Part shown: positions 8,316 through 17,028 of the stretch, piece by piece | Layout: each line of letters starts with the position of its first letter | Position numbering within the stretch: position 1 is the first letter of the stretch | From: Opitutaceae bacterium | GTDB taxonomy: Bacteria; Verrucomicrobiota; Verrucomicrobiia; Opitutales; Opitutaceae | Length of the DNA: 37,718 bases | Reading direction: 5' to 3' | NCBI GenBank assembly: GCA_003140665.1 | Contig: PLKS01000146.1 | Coordinates: forward strand, 274-37,991 | The notes under the pieces: model-generated | The model's database searches: none | The model's input: only the letters and a program-made list of their open reading frames with translations | Told to the model about the DNA's origin: nothing | Position numbers and translations under genes: made by a program

Positions 8316-9077
8316 ATGCCGAAGCGCCGACAGCTCCGCAGCTTCGACCTGAAGAAGATCGAGGGATTCGAGGGCCTGATCGGCGTGGACGAGGTTGGCC
8401 GGGGCGCGCTGGCGGGCCCCGTCGTCGCCGGCGCCGTCCTCGTGACCCGGGAGTTCCTGGGGAGCCGGTGGGCCGCGTACAAGGCCGGCCGCGTGAACGA
8501 CTCGAAGCTGCTGACGGCCGCCGACCGCGAGTCCCTCTGGGGCGAGTTCGAGTCGCTCGCGGCCCTGGGCCAGATCCACGCGCACTTCGGGTCCGCGAGC
8601 GTGGAGGAGATCGAGCAGCACAACATCCTCGGAGCGACCAAGCTCGCGATGCGGCGGGCGATGGAGGGCATCTATCCCGCCGCGGCGTTCAGGCGCAGCG
8701 AGGAGCCGGACCTCTTCTCCTCGGTCGAGGAGCGTGAGGCATTCGTCCCGGCGGTCTCGTGCCGAGTGATCGTGGACGGCCTGCCCCTGAGGGGATTCCC
8801 ATACCCCCACACGGCCGTGGTGCGGGGCGACGGCAGGTCGCTCTGCATCGCGATGGCCTCGATCATCGCCAAGGTGGCGAGGGACCGGATGATGGCCGAG
8901 CTGGACGCGAGGCATCCCGGCTACGGGTTCGGCACCCACAAGGGCTATGGCACCAGCGACCACCGGGACGCGGTCATCCGGCTGGGGCGCAGCCCCATCC
9001 ACAGGGAGATGTTCCTGCGCAAGCTGCTGGCGCACCGCGCGGACCCGGACCAGATGGATTTCCTTCCCGGCCGTTGA
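8316..9077 (+). CDS. rnhB: Ribonuclease HII
   Basis: GVDEVGRGALAGPVVAGAVL, VNDSKLL, IAMASIIAKVARDRMM, HPGYGFGTHKGYGTSDH. Confidence 0.95.
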   Translation: MPKRRQLRSFDLKKIEGFEGLIGVDEVGRGALAGPVVAGAVLVTREFLGSRWAAYKAGRVNDSKLLTAADRESLWGEFESLAALGQIHAHFGSASVEEIEQHNILGATKLAMRRAMEGIYPAAAFRRSEEPDLFSSVEEREAFVPAVSCRVIVDGLPLRGFPYPHTAVVRGDGRSLCIAMASIIAKVARDRMMAELDARHPGYGFGTHKGYGTSDHRDAVIRLGRSPIHREMFLRKLLAHRADPDQMDFLPGR

Positions 9078-9109
9078 CCCGCGCGGGCCGCACGGGCACA
9101 ACGGCACAG

Positions 9110-10273
9110 ATGGCAGGAATCAAGAACACCTCGCTCGACCGCGTGCTGGGGAGGCTGGACAGCCTCGACGCCGTCAACCTGACGAACCTCGTCCAGCGGC
9201 TCGCCAAGGAGCGCGCCCTCTTTGAGCAGATCTTCAACACGCTCCAGGAGGGGGTGCTCGTCATCGCCGCCGATGGCAACATCGAGTACGCGAACGAGGC
9301 TGCCCACCGCCTGATGGGGCTGCGCGGCGAAAAGCTCGCCGGCCAGACGCTCTGGCGCCTCGTCCCCGGGCTGCGGCCGTCGCTCGGCGACGACGGCGGC
9401 GCCGGCGCGGAGGTGGTCGCCCGGGAATTCGAGCTCACGTACCCGGAGCCGCGCACGGTGAGGCTCTACATGGTCCCGTTCCGGGCGGAGGGCGGCGGCC
9501 CGCGCCGCCACGCCGTGATCCTCGCGGACGTCACCCGCGACAAGCTGACGACCGAGCAGCGCATCGAGGACGAGCGGATATCCTCGATCCTCATGCTCGC
9601 CGGCGGCGTCGCGCACGAGCTCGGCAACCCGCTCAATTCGCTGACGATCCACCTGCAGCTGATCGCCCGCAAGCTGAAGAAGATCAGCCCCTCCCCCGAG
9701 GCCGAGTCGATCGCGGATTCCGTCGGCGTCTGCCGCGCCGAGGTCGAGAGGCTCGACGGCATCATCACCCATTTCCTCGAGGCGATCCGCCCCCGCCCTC
9801 CGGACCTGTCGGAGACGAACGTGGCGGACGTGCTCGCCGAGGTCCTCAAGTTCCAGAAGCGCGAGTTCGCCGACCGCGGAATCGCGGTGGAGGCTGAGAC
9901 GCCGGCGGAGCTCCCGAGCATCATGGCGGACCGCGGGCAGCTCAAGCAGGTGTTCTTCAACATCACGAAGAACGCGATGGAGGCGATGCAGCCCGGCGGC
10001 AGGCTGAAGATCAGGTCGCGCGCGGACGACGACTCGGTCTACCTCATCTTCGGCGACAGCGGCGCGGGCATCCGGCAGGAGGACCTGGCCAAGCTGTTCC
10101 AGCCCTACCACACCACCAAGCCCGGCGGCCACGGGCTCGGCCTGACGATCGTGCAGAGGATCATGCGTGCGCACGGGGGCCAGGCCGGCATCGAGAGCAG
10201 GGAGGGGCTCGGTACGGTCATCACCCTGCAGTTCCCGCGCAAGGACCGCAGGGTGCGGATGCTCGGCGGCTGA
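9110..10273 (+). CDS. PAS-domain sensor histidine kinase, NtrB-like
   Basis: H-box LAGGVAHELGNPLNSL, N-box NITKNAMEAM, GDSGAGI, GGHGLGLTIVQRI. Confidence 0.92.
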   Translation: MAGIKNTSLDRVLGRLDSLDAVNLTNLVQRLAKERALFEQIFNTLQEGVLVIAADGNIEYANEAAHRLMGLRGEKLAGQTLWRLVPGLRPSLGDDGGAGAEVVAREFELTYPEPRTVRLYMVPFRAEGGGPRRHAVILADVTRDKLTTEQRIEDERISSILMLAGGVAHELGNPLNSLTIHLQLIARKLKKISPSPEAESIADSVGVCRAEVERLDGIITHFLEAIRPRPPDLSETNVADVLAEVLKFQKREFADRGIAVEAETPAELPSIMADRGQLKQVFFNITKNAMEAMQPGGRLKIRSRADDDSVYLIFGDSGAGIRQEDLAKLFQPYHTTKPGGHGLGLTIVQRIMRAHGGQAGIESREGLGTVITLQFPRKDRRVRMLGG

Positions 10274-10279
10274 GCACTC

Positions 10280-10888
10280 CTACTTTGCGGCCGGCTTTGG
10301 ATTGCCCGAGTCGTCGAGGACGTTCTTCACGAGGATCGTCCGGGTCTCCTTGGCCTTGCCCAGCTGGAGCCTGACCGTGAAGGGGAGCTCGTCGGAGCTC
10401 ACGCCCAGCTGCGAGACCATCGGCGTCGGCTCGGCGGTCGTGCCGGGCGGGATCGTGATGGTGGCGGGATCGATGACGAAGTTTCCGAGGTCCGAGTTGA
10501 AGTCGATCATCGTGACGGCGATCGGCTCCGCGCCGGGATTCCCGAGGATCAGGTGAAGGGTGACGGGGGGCAGGGGGCTCCCGAGGGTCTGCTTGCCCTC
10601 GCTGTACTCATAGTCCCGGTAGGTGGTCTTGTCGCCGGAATCCCCCCGGCCCTTGCCCGACTTCAGCCCGGGGCCCACACCGCGGCTCACGGTGATCTTC
10701 GCCGTCACCGCTCCGCTGAAGAAGGCGTCGCCGCCCTCCATCGCGACCGGACGCTCGCCCGAGACGACCCCCTTGGTCATCTCGTCGTTCGGGGGCGCCC
10801 CGCATCCGGAACCCAGGAGGATCAGCCCGAGGCAGGCGGCGCACAGCGAGGTCCTTAAGCGATTAGCAGGGGATATTTTATGAAGCAT
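10280..10888 (-). CDS. Hypothetical lipoprotein
   Basis: Lipobox-like LGLILLGSGCG from internal ATG at 10888. Confidence 0.6.
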   Translation of the reverse strand: MLHKISPANRLRTSLCAACLGLILLGSGCGAPPNDEMTKGVVSGERPVAMEGGDAFFSGAVTAKITVSRGVGPGLKSGKGRGDSGDKTTYRDYEYSEGKQTLGSPLPPVTLHLILGNPGAEPIAVTMIDFNSDLGNFVIDPATITIPPGTTAEPTPMVSQLGVSSDELPFTVRLQLGKAKETRTILVKNVLDDSGNPKPAAK

Positions 10889-11043
10889 TTTGGAGCGCGG
10901 GGACTCCACCCCCCGCCGGGGTTGAACGGGGTGGGCATCCATGTGCATGAAAGGTTGCATGCCGTCCGCTCTTGCGCCAATTGAAAAAGCGCATCTTTCC
11001 GGCCGGATCTGCGTCTGGTCGGCCATAGGACAATGTCACACGC

Positions 11044-11589
11044 ATGGATGAAAGTTCAACGACCTCGCTGGGCGACCGAGTGCGCCGGGCGCAGCGCGGA
11101 GACGAGGTGGCCCTGCGGGAGCTCATCGTGGCCTACCAGCACCGTGTCGCGGGGTTCACGTACGCCATCACCGGAAGGAGCGACTCCGTCGAGGACATCG
11201 TCCAGATGGTGTTCGTCAAGATGGCCCGCGCCATCGCGCGGCTCAAGGCCCCAGAGCAGTTTGAGCCGTGGCTTTTCCGCCTCGCCCGGAACACCTGCAT
11301 CGACCACCTGCGGCGCCAGAAGCTGCGGCGCATATTCATCCCCTTCGCGCCCGAGCACGAGAACGTGCCCGAGCCTTCGGGGGCCGTCGACACGGAGGAG
11401 CTCGACGCGCTCCGCCATGCGCTCGCCCAGCTGCGACCCAAGGACCGCGCGCTCCTCGCGCTCGTACAGGAGGGCCGCAGCCACGCGGAGATCGCCGAGA
11501 CCTTCAAGACAAGCGTCGCGGCCGTGAAGGCGCGCCTTCACCGCGCAAGGGAACAATTACGACAACACTACCACAGCGATGAAAACTGA
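11044..11589 (+). CDS. ECF-type RNA polymerase sigma factor
   Basis: DSVEDIVQMVFVKMARAIARLK...FEPWLFRLARNTCIDHLRR; region 4 EGRSHAEIAETFKTSVAAVKARLHRAREQLR. Confidence 0.93.
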   Translation: MDESSTTSLGDRVRRAQRGDEVALRELIVAYQHRVAGFTYAITGRSDSVEDIVQMVFVKMARAIARLKAPEQFEPWLFRLARNTCIDHLRRQKLRRIFIPFAPEHENVPEPSGAVDTEELDALRHALAQLRPKDRALLALVQEGRSHAEIAETFKTSVAAVKARLHRAREQLRQHYHSDEN

Positions 11590-11851
11590 AAACCATGCAT
11601 GGGAGCGCCTGCGCGAGCACGCGGCCTCCCAGATTTCGCCAGGATTTCCCGACCGGGTCCTCCGCGCGGCGCGGGCAGCCGCATCGCCCCTGCTCATCTC
11701 CCACCTCGCCATGTGCGCAGCGACGGCCGCCGTGTGCCTCGTTGCCGTGGCGCTCTACGACGCCCGCATCTCGGGCGACGAGGACGCGACGAACATCGCG
11801 GGCTGGGGGGAAATCGCCGCGCAGGCGAGCGATCTAGAGCAGGGCCTATGA
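11579..11851 (+). CDS. Small single-TM protein, candidate anti-sigma factor
   Basis: Overlaps sigma gene by 11 nt; ~37 aa cytoplasmic-type basic N-terminus, one TM, ~30 aa acidic tail. Confidence 0.65.
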   Translation: MKTENHAWERLREHAASQISPGFPDRVLRAARAAASPLLISHLAMCAATAAVCLVAVALYDARISGDEDATNIAGWGEIAAQASDLEQGL

Positions 11852-12495
11852 GGGAGCGCCTGCTCACGGTATTGCTTACCGCGCTGGTGTTCGGGTTGGG
11901 GACCGGCGCGGGGATCTGGGCTGAGCGCCACCGGCCGTTTCCGCGGCCGCCGGGCTCGTTCCTGGAGGAGTATGGCGGCAGGAGGGCTCCCCCATGGCAC
12001 AACCCGCAGCCCATCAACCGTGCCCAGCTGTCGGAGCAGATCGAGGCGATCCGCCCGCAGATGGAGGCGTTCAAGGCGCGGGTGAACGAGATCTACAGCG
12101 AGTTCGACCGCGACATCGAAACCGTGCTCACGCCCGACCAGAAGGCCCTCTACGAGAAGCGATTCCGGTCGCAGCGCGGCCTCGCAGGATCCCCGGGGCT
12201 GACCGCCGGCGACAAGCCCCTTTCGGACGAGCAGATCGACCAGCTTCTCCAGCGGCCGTTCCGCACGCTGGCCTACTTCGTGGTCATCCCTATGACGCTC
12301 GACCGGATGTCGACCGAGCTGAACCTCGACGAGGCGCAGCGCGGGAAGGTGAAGGATTTCCTGCGCGTGCGCAGGGAGAAGTTCATCGAGCTGGTGGACA
12401 GCTCGCCCCCGCTCAGCCTGATGCTGAGCCGCCTCGCGCCCATTGCGCAGCGACTGGCGGAGCCCGCCAGGCCCGCGGCGGCGCCTGCGCACTAG
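11848..12495 (+). CDS. Membrane-anchored periplasmic Spy/CpxP/CnrX-like sensor
   Basis: ATGA overlap with upstream gene; N-terminal TM; helical, with VLTPDQKALYEKRF and LNLDEAQRGKVKDFL. Confidence 0.65.
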   Translation: MRERLLTVLLTALVFGLGTGAGIWAERHRPFPRPPGSFLEEYGGRRAPPWHNPQPINRAQLSEQIEAIRPQMEAFKARVNEIYSEFDRDIETVLTPDQKALYEKRFRSQRGLAGSPGLTAGDKPLSDEQIDQLLQRPFRTLAYFVVIPMTLDRMSTELNLDEAQRGKVKDFLRVRREKFIELVDSSPPLSLMLSRLAPIAQRLAEPARPAAAPAH

Positions 12496-12548
12496 GGACC
12501 CGCGTGGCCAGGGCTTGACCGCCCCGGCGTGTCGCTTGGAATGGCTGC

Positions 12549-13937
12549 ATGGTCCCCAGCGTCCTCATCGTAGACGACGAGAAGCACACCCGCGAGGGGC
12601 TCAAGCAGGCGCTCGCGGAGAACTACGACGTGAGCCTGGCGGCGAGCGCGGACGAGGCGTTCAACCTGATGGACGCCCACCCGTTCGACGTCATCCTGAC
12701 CGACCTGAGGATGCCGGGCAAATCCGGGCTCAAGGTGATCGACCGCGCCCTCGCGCTGCCGAGCAAGCCCGCGGTCCTGATGATGACGGCCTACGGCAGC
12801 ATCGACACGGCGGTGGAGGCCATGCGAAGGGGCGCGGTCGACTTCCTGACGAAGCCGGTCAACATCGAGCGGCTCGACGTCCTGATCCGCAGGGCGCTCA
12901 AGGCGAAGACGCTGGAGGTCGAGGTCGAGCAGCTGCACGAGCGCCTCGACCAGAAGTTTGACCTGGCGGGGATCGTGGGGGATTCCGCGCTCCTCAAGGA
13001 CATCATCGAGCGGGTGAAGAAGGTGGCGCTGTCGAAGGCGACGATCCTGATCGAGGGAGAGTCGGGCACGGGAAAGGAGCTGATCGCGCAGGCGATCCAC
13101 CAGGCGAGCCCGCGCTCGAGGGGGCCCTTCGTCGCGGTGCACTGCGCGGCGCTCTCGGAGAGCCTGCTCGAGAGCGAGCTCTTCGGGCACGAGAAGGGCT
13201 CGTTCACCGGCGCGACCGAGCGGCGGATCGGCCGGTTCGAGTCGGCCGACGGCGGCACGCTCTTCCTGGACGAGATCGGCGAGATCTCCGGATCGATCCA
13301 GGTGAAGCTGCTGAGGTTCCTCGAGACCAAGTCGATCGACCGGGTCGGCGGCAGCAAGACGGTCGAGCTCGACGTGCGCCTCGTGACGGCGGCCAACCGG
13401 AGCCTGGAGCAGCTCGTGCGCGAGGGAAAGTTCCGCGAGGACCTGTTCTTCCGCCTGGACGTGGTGCGGTTCGTCATGCCTCCCCTGCGCCAGAGGCGGG
13501 AGGACATCCCGGCCCTCCTCGCCCATTTCATCAGGCTGTTCTCGGAGGAGAACGGCGTCCCCGCGCTCGAGATCGAGCCGGGCGCGATGAAGACGCTCCA
13601 GGCCTACTCCTGGCCCGGGAACATCCGCGAGCTGCGCAATTTCTGCGAGAACGCGGTGGTGCTCAGGAAGGGAGGCAAGCTCACCGAGTTCGACCTCGAT
13701 CCGCGGTTCCGGGGCGCCCCCGAGTCCCCGATCGCGGCGGGCGGCCTGGCGGACGGGGCGGCGGGGGCCGCCGGCACGACGCTCTCGGTCGAGCAGAACG
13801 AGAAGCGGATCCTCAGGGAGGCGCTCATAAAGTCGCGCGGCAACAGGACGAGGGCGGCGGAATTGATGGGCATCAGCCGGCGGACGCTCCACCGCAAGCT
13901 GGCCCAGTGGCCCGAGCTCGACGTCATGGACAAATGA
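12549..13937 (+). CDS. NtrC-family sigma54-dependent response regulator
   Basis: VLIVDDEKHTREGL receiver, GESGTGKELIA, GSFTGA, DEIGEISGSIQVKLLRFLE, Fis-type HTH. Confidence 0.95.
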   Translation: MVPSVLIVDDEKHTREGLKQALAENYDVSLAASADEAFNLMDAHPFDVILTDLRMPGKSGLKVIDRALALPSKPAVLMMTAYGSIDTAVEAMRRGAVDFLTKPVNIERLDVLIRRALKAKTLEVEVEQLHERLDQKFDLAGIVGDSALLKDIIERVKKVALSKATILIEGESGTGKELIAQAIHQASPRSRGPFVAVHCAALSESLLESELFGHEKGSFTGATERRIGRFESADGGTLFLDEIGEISGSIQVKLLRFLETKSIDRVGGSKTVELDVRLVTAANRSLEQLVREGKFREDLFFRLDVVRFVMPPLRQRREDIPALLAHFIRLFSEENGVPALEIEPGAMKTLQAYSWPGNIRELRNFCENAVVLRKGGKLTEFDLDPRFRGAPESPIAAGGLADGAAGAAGTTLSVEQNEKRILREALIKSRGNRTRAAELMGISRRTLHRKLAQWPELDVMDK

Positions 13938-15724
13938 CCGTCCGCCCGCGCACGACGCAGGAGCTTATCCACTGGCTTGAGATGGGTGGGGGCGCGCGCT
14001 GGGTCCGGCTGGGGGCGCTCATCGTGTGCGGGCTCGCCATCTCGAGCCTGGTCGCCTGGAGGCAGTTCCACGGCGCCGCGACCGAGGCCACGCTGGCGCA
14101 GGCCGACATGGCCGCGCAGATCGCCCGGGGCGAGGGCTTCACGACCCGCGTCAACTATCCGCAGGCCGTCGCGTTCTTCGCGGCGCGCGGCGTCCGCTTC
14201 GATCCGTTCCGCGCCTACCCGGACGTCTACCAAGCCCCCCTCTACCCGATGGCGATCGCCGGCGCGCTCAGGCTCCTGCCGCGCGCGGCGCGCGCGGCGC
14301 TCTTTGCCACGGCGCCGGCGCCGCCGTTCGGATTCGCGGCCGACTATTTCCTCCTGGGGCTCAATCTCCTCCTTTTCTGGCTGGCGGTGGGGCTCGCCTT
14401 CGACCTGGGACGGCGCCTGTTCGGGGCCCCCGCGGGCTGGCTGGCGGCGATCGCGCTCTTCGTCTCGGTGCCGGTCTGGCAGCAGGTGGCGGCGGTCAAC
14501 GGCACGGCGCTCATGATGGTGCTCGGGCTGGCCGCGTTCCATGCCTGGTGGCGGGCGGAGTCGGCGCCCGACCTCCGGCGCGCGGCGGCCGCCCTCGGGG
14601 TCCTGGGCGCCCTGTGCGGCGCCCTGTTCCTCGCCGAGTATTCGGCCGGCGCCCTCGTCGCCGTCGCGCTTTGGGGCACGGCGAGGCGGTTCGGCGCGGG
14701 GGCCCGGTGGCGGGCGCTGGCTCTCGTCCTTGGTGGGTTCGCGCTGGTCGCCCTCCCATGGGTCGCGCGCAACATGGCGGTCACGGGGCTGCCGGTCGGC
14801 CTCGCGATCCAGAACATCGCGCTCAAGTCCGGCGACGCCACGGCCGAGCCGTCGGTCATCCGCGCGACCCTCTCCGCGCAGCTTCCGGCCATCGACCTGA
14901 ACAAGCTCTCAAACAAGGTGCTGACCTCGATCCAGGAAAACCTGAGGTCGCGCGTGTGGTCCGGCGGCGCGATGTGGTTTGTCGCGTTCTTCGCGGCGGG
15001 CTGGCTCTATACGTTCCGGTCCGAGCCGGTCAACCGGCTCCGCTGGCTTTTCACGGCCTCCCTCCTGGTTCTCATCGGGTCCCAGGCCGCCTTCAATTCC
15101 GGGGACAGCGAGCGCCAGGCGGTCGTTTGGCTCTCGCCGCTCATCATCGTCTTCGGCGCGGGTTTCTTCTTCGTCCTCCTCTCCAGCCACCCCGTTCTTT
15201 CCGGCTGGCCGAGGGCCTGCGCAGCGGCCCTGCTCGTCCTCCAGGCGCTTCCGCTCGCGCACGACGCGCTCGATCCCCACTGGCTCCATTTCCAGTACCC
15301 CCCCTATTTCCCGGGACTCCTGCAGGGCATGCGGCGCCAGCTCGACGCCTCGGACGCCACGGGGCGATACGGCCTCATGGCGGACGTCCCCGCGGGCCTC
15401 GCCTGGTACGGCCGGACCCGGGCCTGGGCGCAGCCCTCGACGCTGCACGACTTCTACGCGGTCCAGATCGAGCAGCTCACGGGCGAGCTCCTCCTCACCC
15501 CGAGGACCCTGGACCGGCCTTTTTTTTCCGACCTGAACGCGCGGCCGAAGGCCCCCGGGTTCCTGTCGGCGTCCGTCCCTCGGATCGGCCAGTGGGGCGA
15601 GGTGTACGGGGGCCTGCTCACCGGCGCGATGCCGCGCGAGTTCCCGCTCTCCTCGCCCCAAAAGCTCGCCGAAAACCTCTATGTCCTCTTCAATTCCTCG
15701 CTCCCCGAGGCCCGTCCGCGCTGA
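13934..15724 (+). CDS. GT39-like multi-pass membrane glycosyltransferase
   Basis: ATGA overlap with regulator gene; many TM helices, periplasmic loop RAYPDVYQAPLYPMAIAGAL. Confidence 0.7.
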   Translation: MTVRPRTTQELIHWLEMGGGARWVRLGALIVCGLAISSLVAWRQFHGAATEATLAQADMAAQIARGEGFTTRVNYPQAVAFFAARGVRFDPFRAYPDVYQAPLYPMAIAGALRLLPRAARAALFATAPAPPFGFAADYFLLGLNLLLFWLAVGLAFDLGRRLFGAPAGWLAAIALFVSVPVWQQVAAVNGTALMMVLGLAAFHAWWRAESAPDLRRAAAALGVLGALCGALFLAEYSAGALVAVALWGTARRFGAGARWRALALVLGGFALVALPWVARNMAVTGLPVGLAIQNIALKSGDATAEPSVIRATLSAQLPAIDLNKLSNKVLTSIQENLRSRVWSGGAMWFVAFFAAGWLYTFRSEPVNRLRWLFTASLLVLIGSQAAFNSGDSERQAVVWLSPLIIVFGAGFFFVLLSSHPVLSGWPRACAAALLVLQALPLAHDALDPHWLHFQYPPYFPGLLQGMRRQLDASDATGRYGLMADVPAGLAWYGRTRAWAQPSTLHDFYAVQIEQLTGELLLTPRTLDRPFFSDLNARPKAPGFLSASVPRIGQWGEVYGGLLTGAMPREFPLSSPQKLAENLYVLFNSSLPEARPR

Positions 15725-15797
15725 TACGCCGCGCAGGAATGGTCTTGCCAGCCATTAGCGAAGTGCCAGCTTGGCGGGCATTGTCGGCCAGCCATCC

Positions 15798-16976
15798 ATG
15801 AGACCGCTGCGTATCATCCTTTTGGGTTCGTCGTTAGGCTTTTGCGCGATTGCGCGGGCCGTCTACGCGCCCATCCCCGAGGAGGAAAAGGGAAAGGGCC
15901 TGACGATATCCCTGGAAAGCGGGATCACCTACGATAGCAACATATTCGGCGCCGCCTCGGACGCGATCAGCAGCTTCGTATTCGAGGTGTCCCCGAAGAT
16001 CGCCTTCAACTCGTCCCTCGACGAGCAGACCTTCTTCACGGCGTCCTTCCAGCCCAGGCTCGATTATTTCGAGAACAGGCCCGGCACGAAGGCGCTGTAC
16101 AGCCAGGATGTCGACGCGCGCATCGCCCACACCTTCTCCACCACCTCGGCCCTGGACCTGAGCGACGAGTACGCCTACGACCAGGATCCCGCGTCGCTCC
16201 TGTCCGGCGTTCCGGTGAACACGGACCAGACCTTGCAGAGCAACCAGTTCGACGGAAGGTACACGTTCTCCCCGGTGGAACGGCTCGAGGTGGCGCTCAA
16301 GACGCGCATCATGTACTATGACTACATCGACCCCGTGATCGGGGACGAGCTCAACCGATTCGAGAACCTGTACGGCGTGGAGTCCGACTACACCCTGCTT
16401 CCGGAGCTCAAGCTGGCGGGCGAGTACCGGCACGAGGACGTCGACTACGCGAACAACCCGGGCGAAAACGACAAGCACTCGGATTTCCTGATGGCGGGGT
16501 TTGACTACAAGGTGGGCCCGCAGCTCACCGCGACCCTGCGGGTGGGCGGCGAATACACCCGCCGGGACAGCCTCTCGAGCCTGACGACCCCGTACGTCGA
16601 GGCCGCGGTCAAGTACGACTACGCCAAGGGCTCGTTCATAAGCGCGGGCTACACCTACGACCTTGAGGAGACCTCGGACCCCGTGCTGTTTTCCGACGAG
16701 AAGACCAACACGATGTTCGTGAACATCCAGCATGCGTTCACCGCGCTTATCGTCGGATCGGCCTCCCTGGAGTACATTCCCGCGACGCTCATCGGCCGGC
16801 CGGGGCAGGCGAACATCGAGGAGGACACGACCCATGCCGGGCTGGCGGCGACCTACCTGCCGACGAAGAACTGGACGGTCTCCGCCTTCTACGACTATGA
16901 CTTCGTCGACTCCGGGCTCTCCTACCGGGGGATGAACAGGTCCCAGGTTGGCGTGCGCGCCGTCGTGACCTTCTGA
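15798..16976 (+). CDS. Outer-membrane beta-barrel protein, exopolysaccharide-locus type
   Basis: Signal peptide, alternating aromatic strands, terminal Phe (..VGVRAVVTF). Confidence 0.75.
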   Translation: MRPLRIILLGSSLGFCAIARAVYAPIPEEEKGKGLTISLESGITYDSNIFGAASDAISSFVFEVSPKIAFNSSLDEQTFFTASFQPRLDYFENRPGTKALYSQDVDARIAHTFSTTSALDLSDEYAYDQDPASLLSGVPVNTDQTLQSNQFDGRYTFSPVERLEVALKTRIMYYDYIDPVIGDELNRFENLYGVESDYTLLPELKLAGEYRHEDVDYANNPGENDKHSDFLMAGFDYKVGPQLTATLRVGGEYTRRDSLSSLTTPYVEAAVKYDYAKGSFISAGYTYDLEETSDPVLFSDEKTNTMFVNIQHAFTALIVGSASLEYIPATLIGRPGQANIEEDTTHAGLAATYLPTKNWTVSAFYDYDFVDSGLSYRGMNRSQVGVRAVVTF

Positions 16977-17028
16977 TTCCGCTGCCCGGAGCCGCCTCCC
17001 GGCATCCGGAGGACCTCCCAACAGCCCC

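Noticed and set aside
12492-13892. 466-aa minus-strand ORF
   Set aside because: Antisense shadow of the NtrC-like regulator
14026-15801. 591-aa + strand ORF
   Set aside because: Frame-shifted shadow of the GT39-like gene, Arg/Gly/Pro-rich
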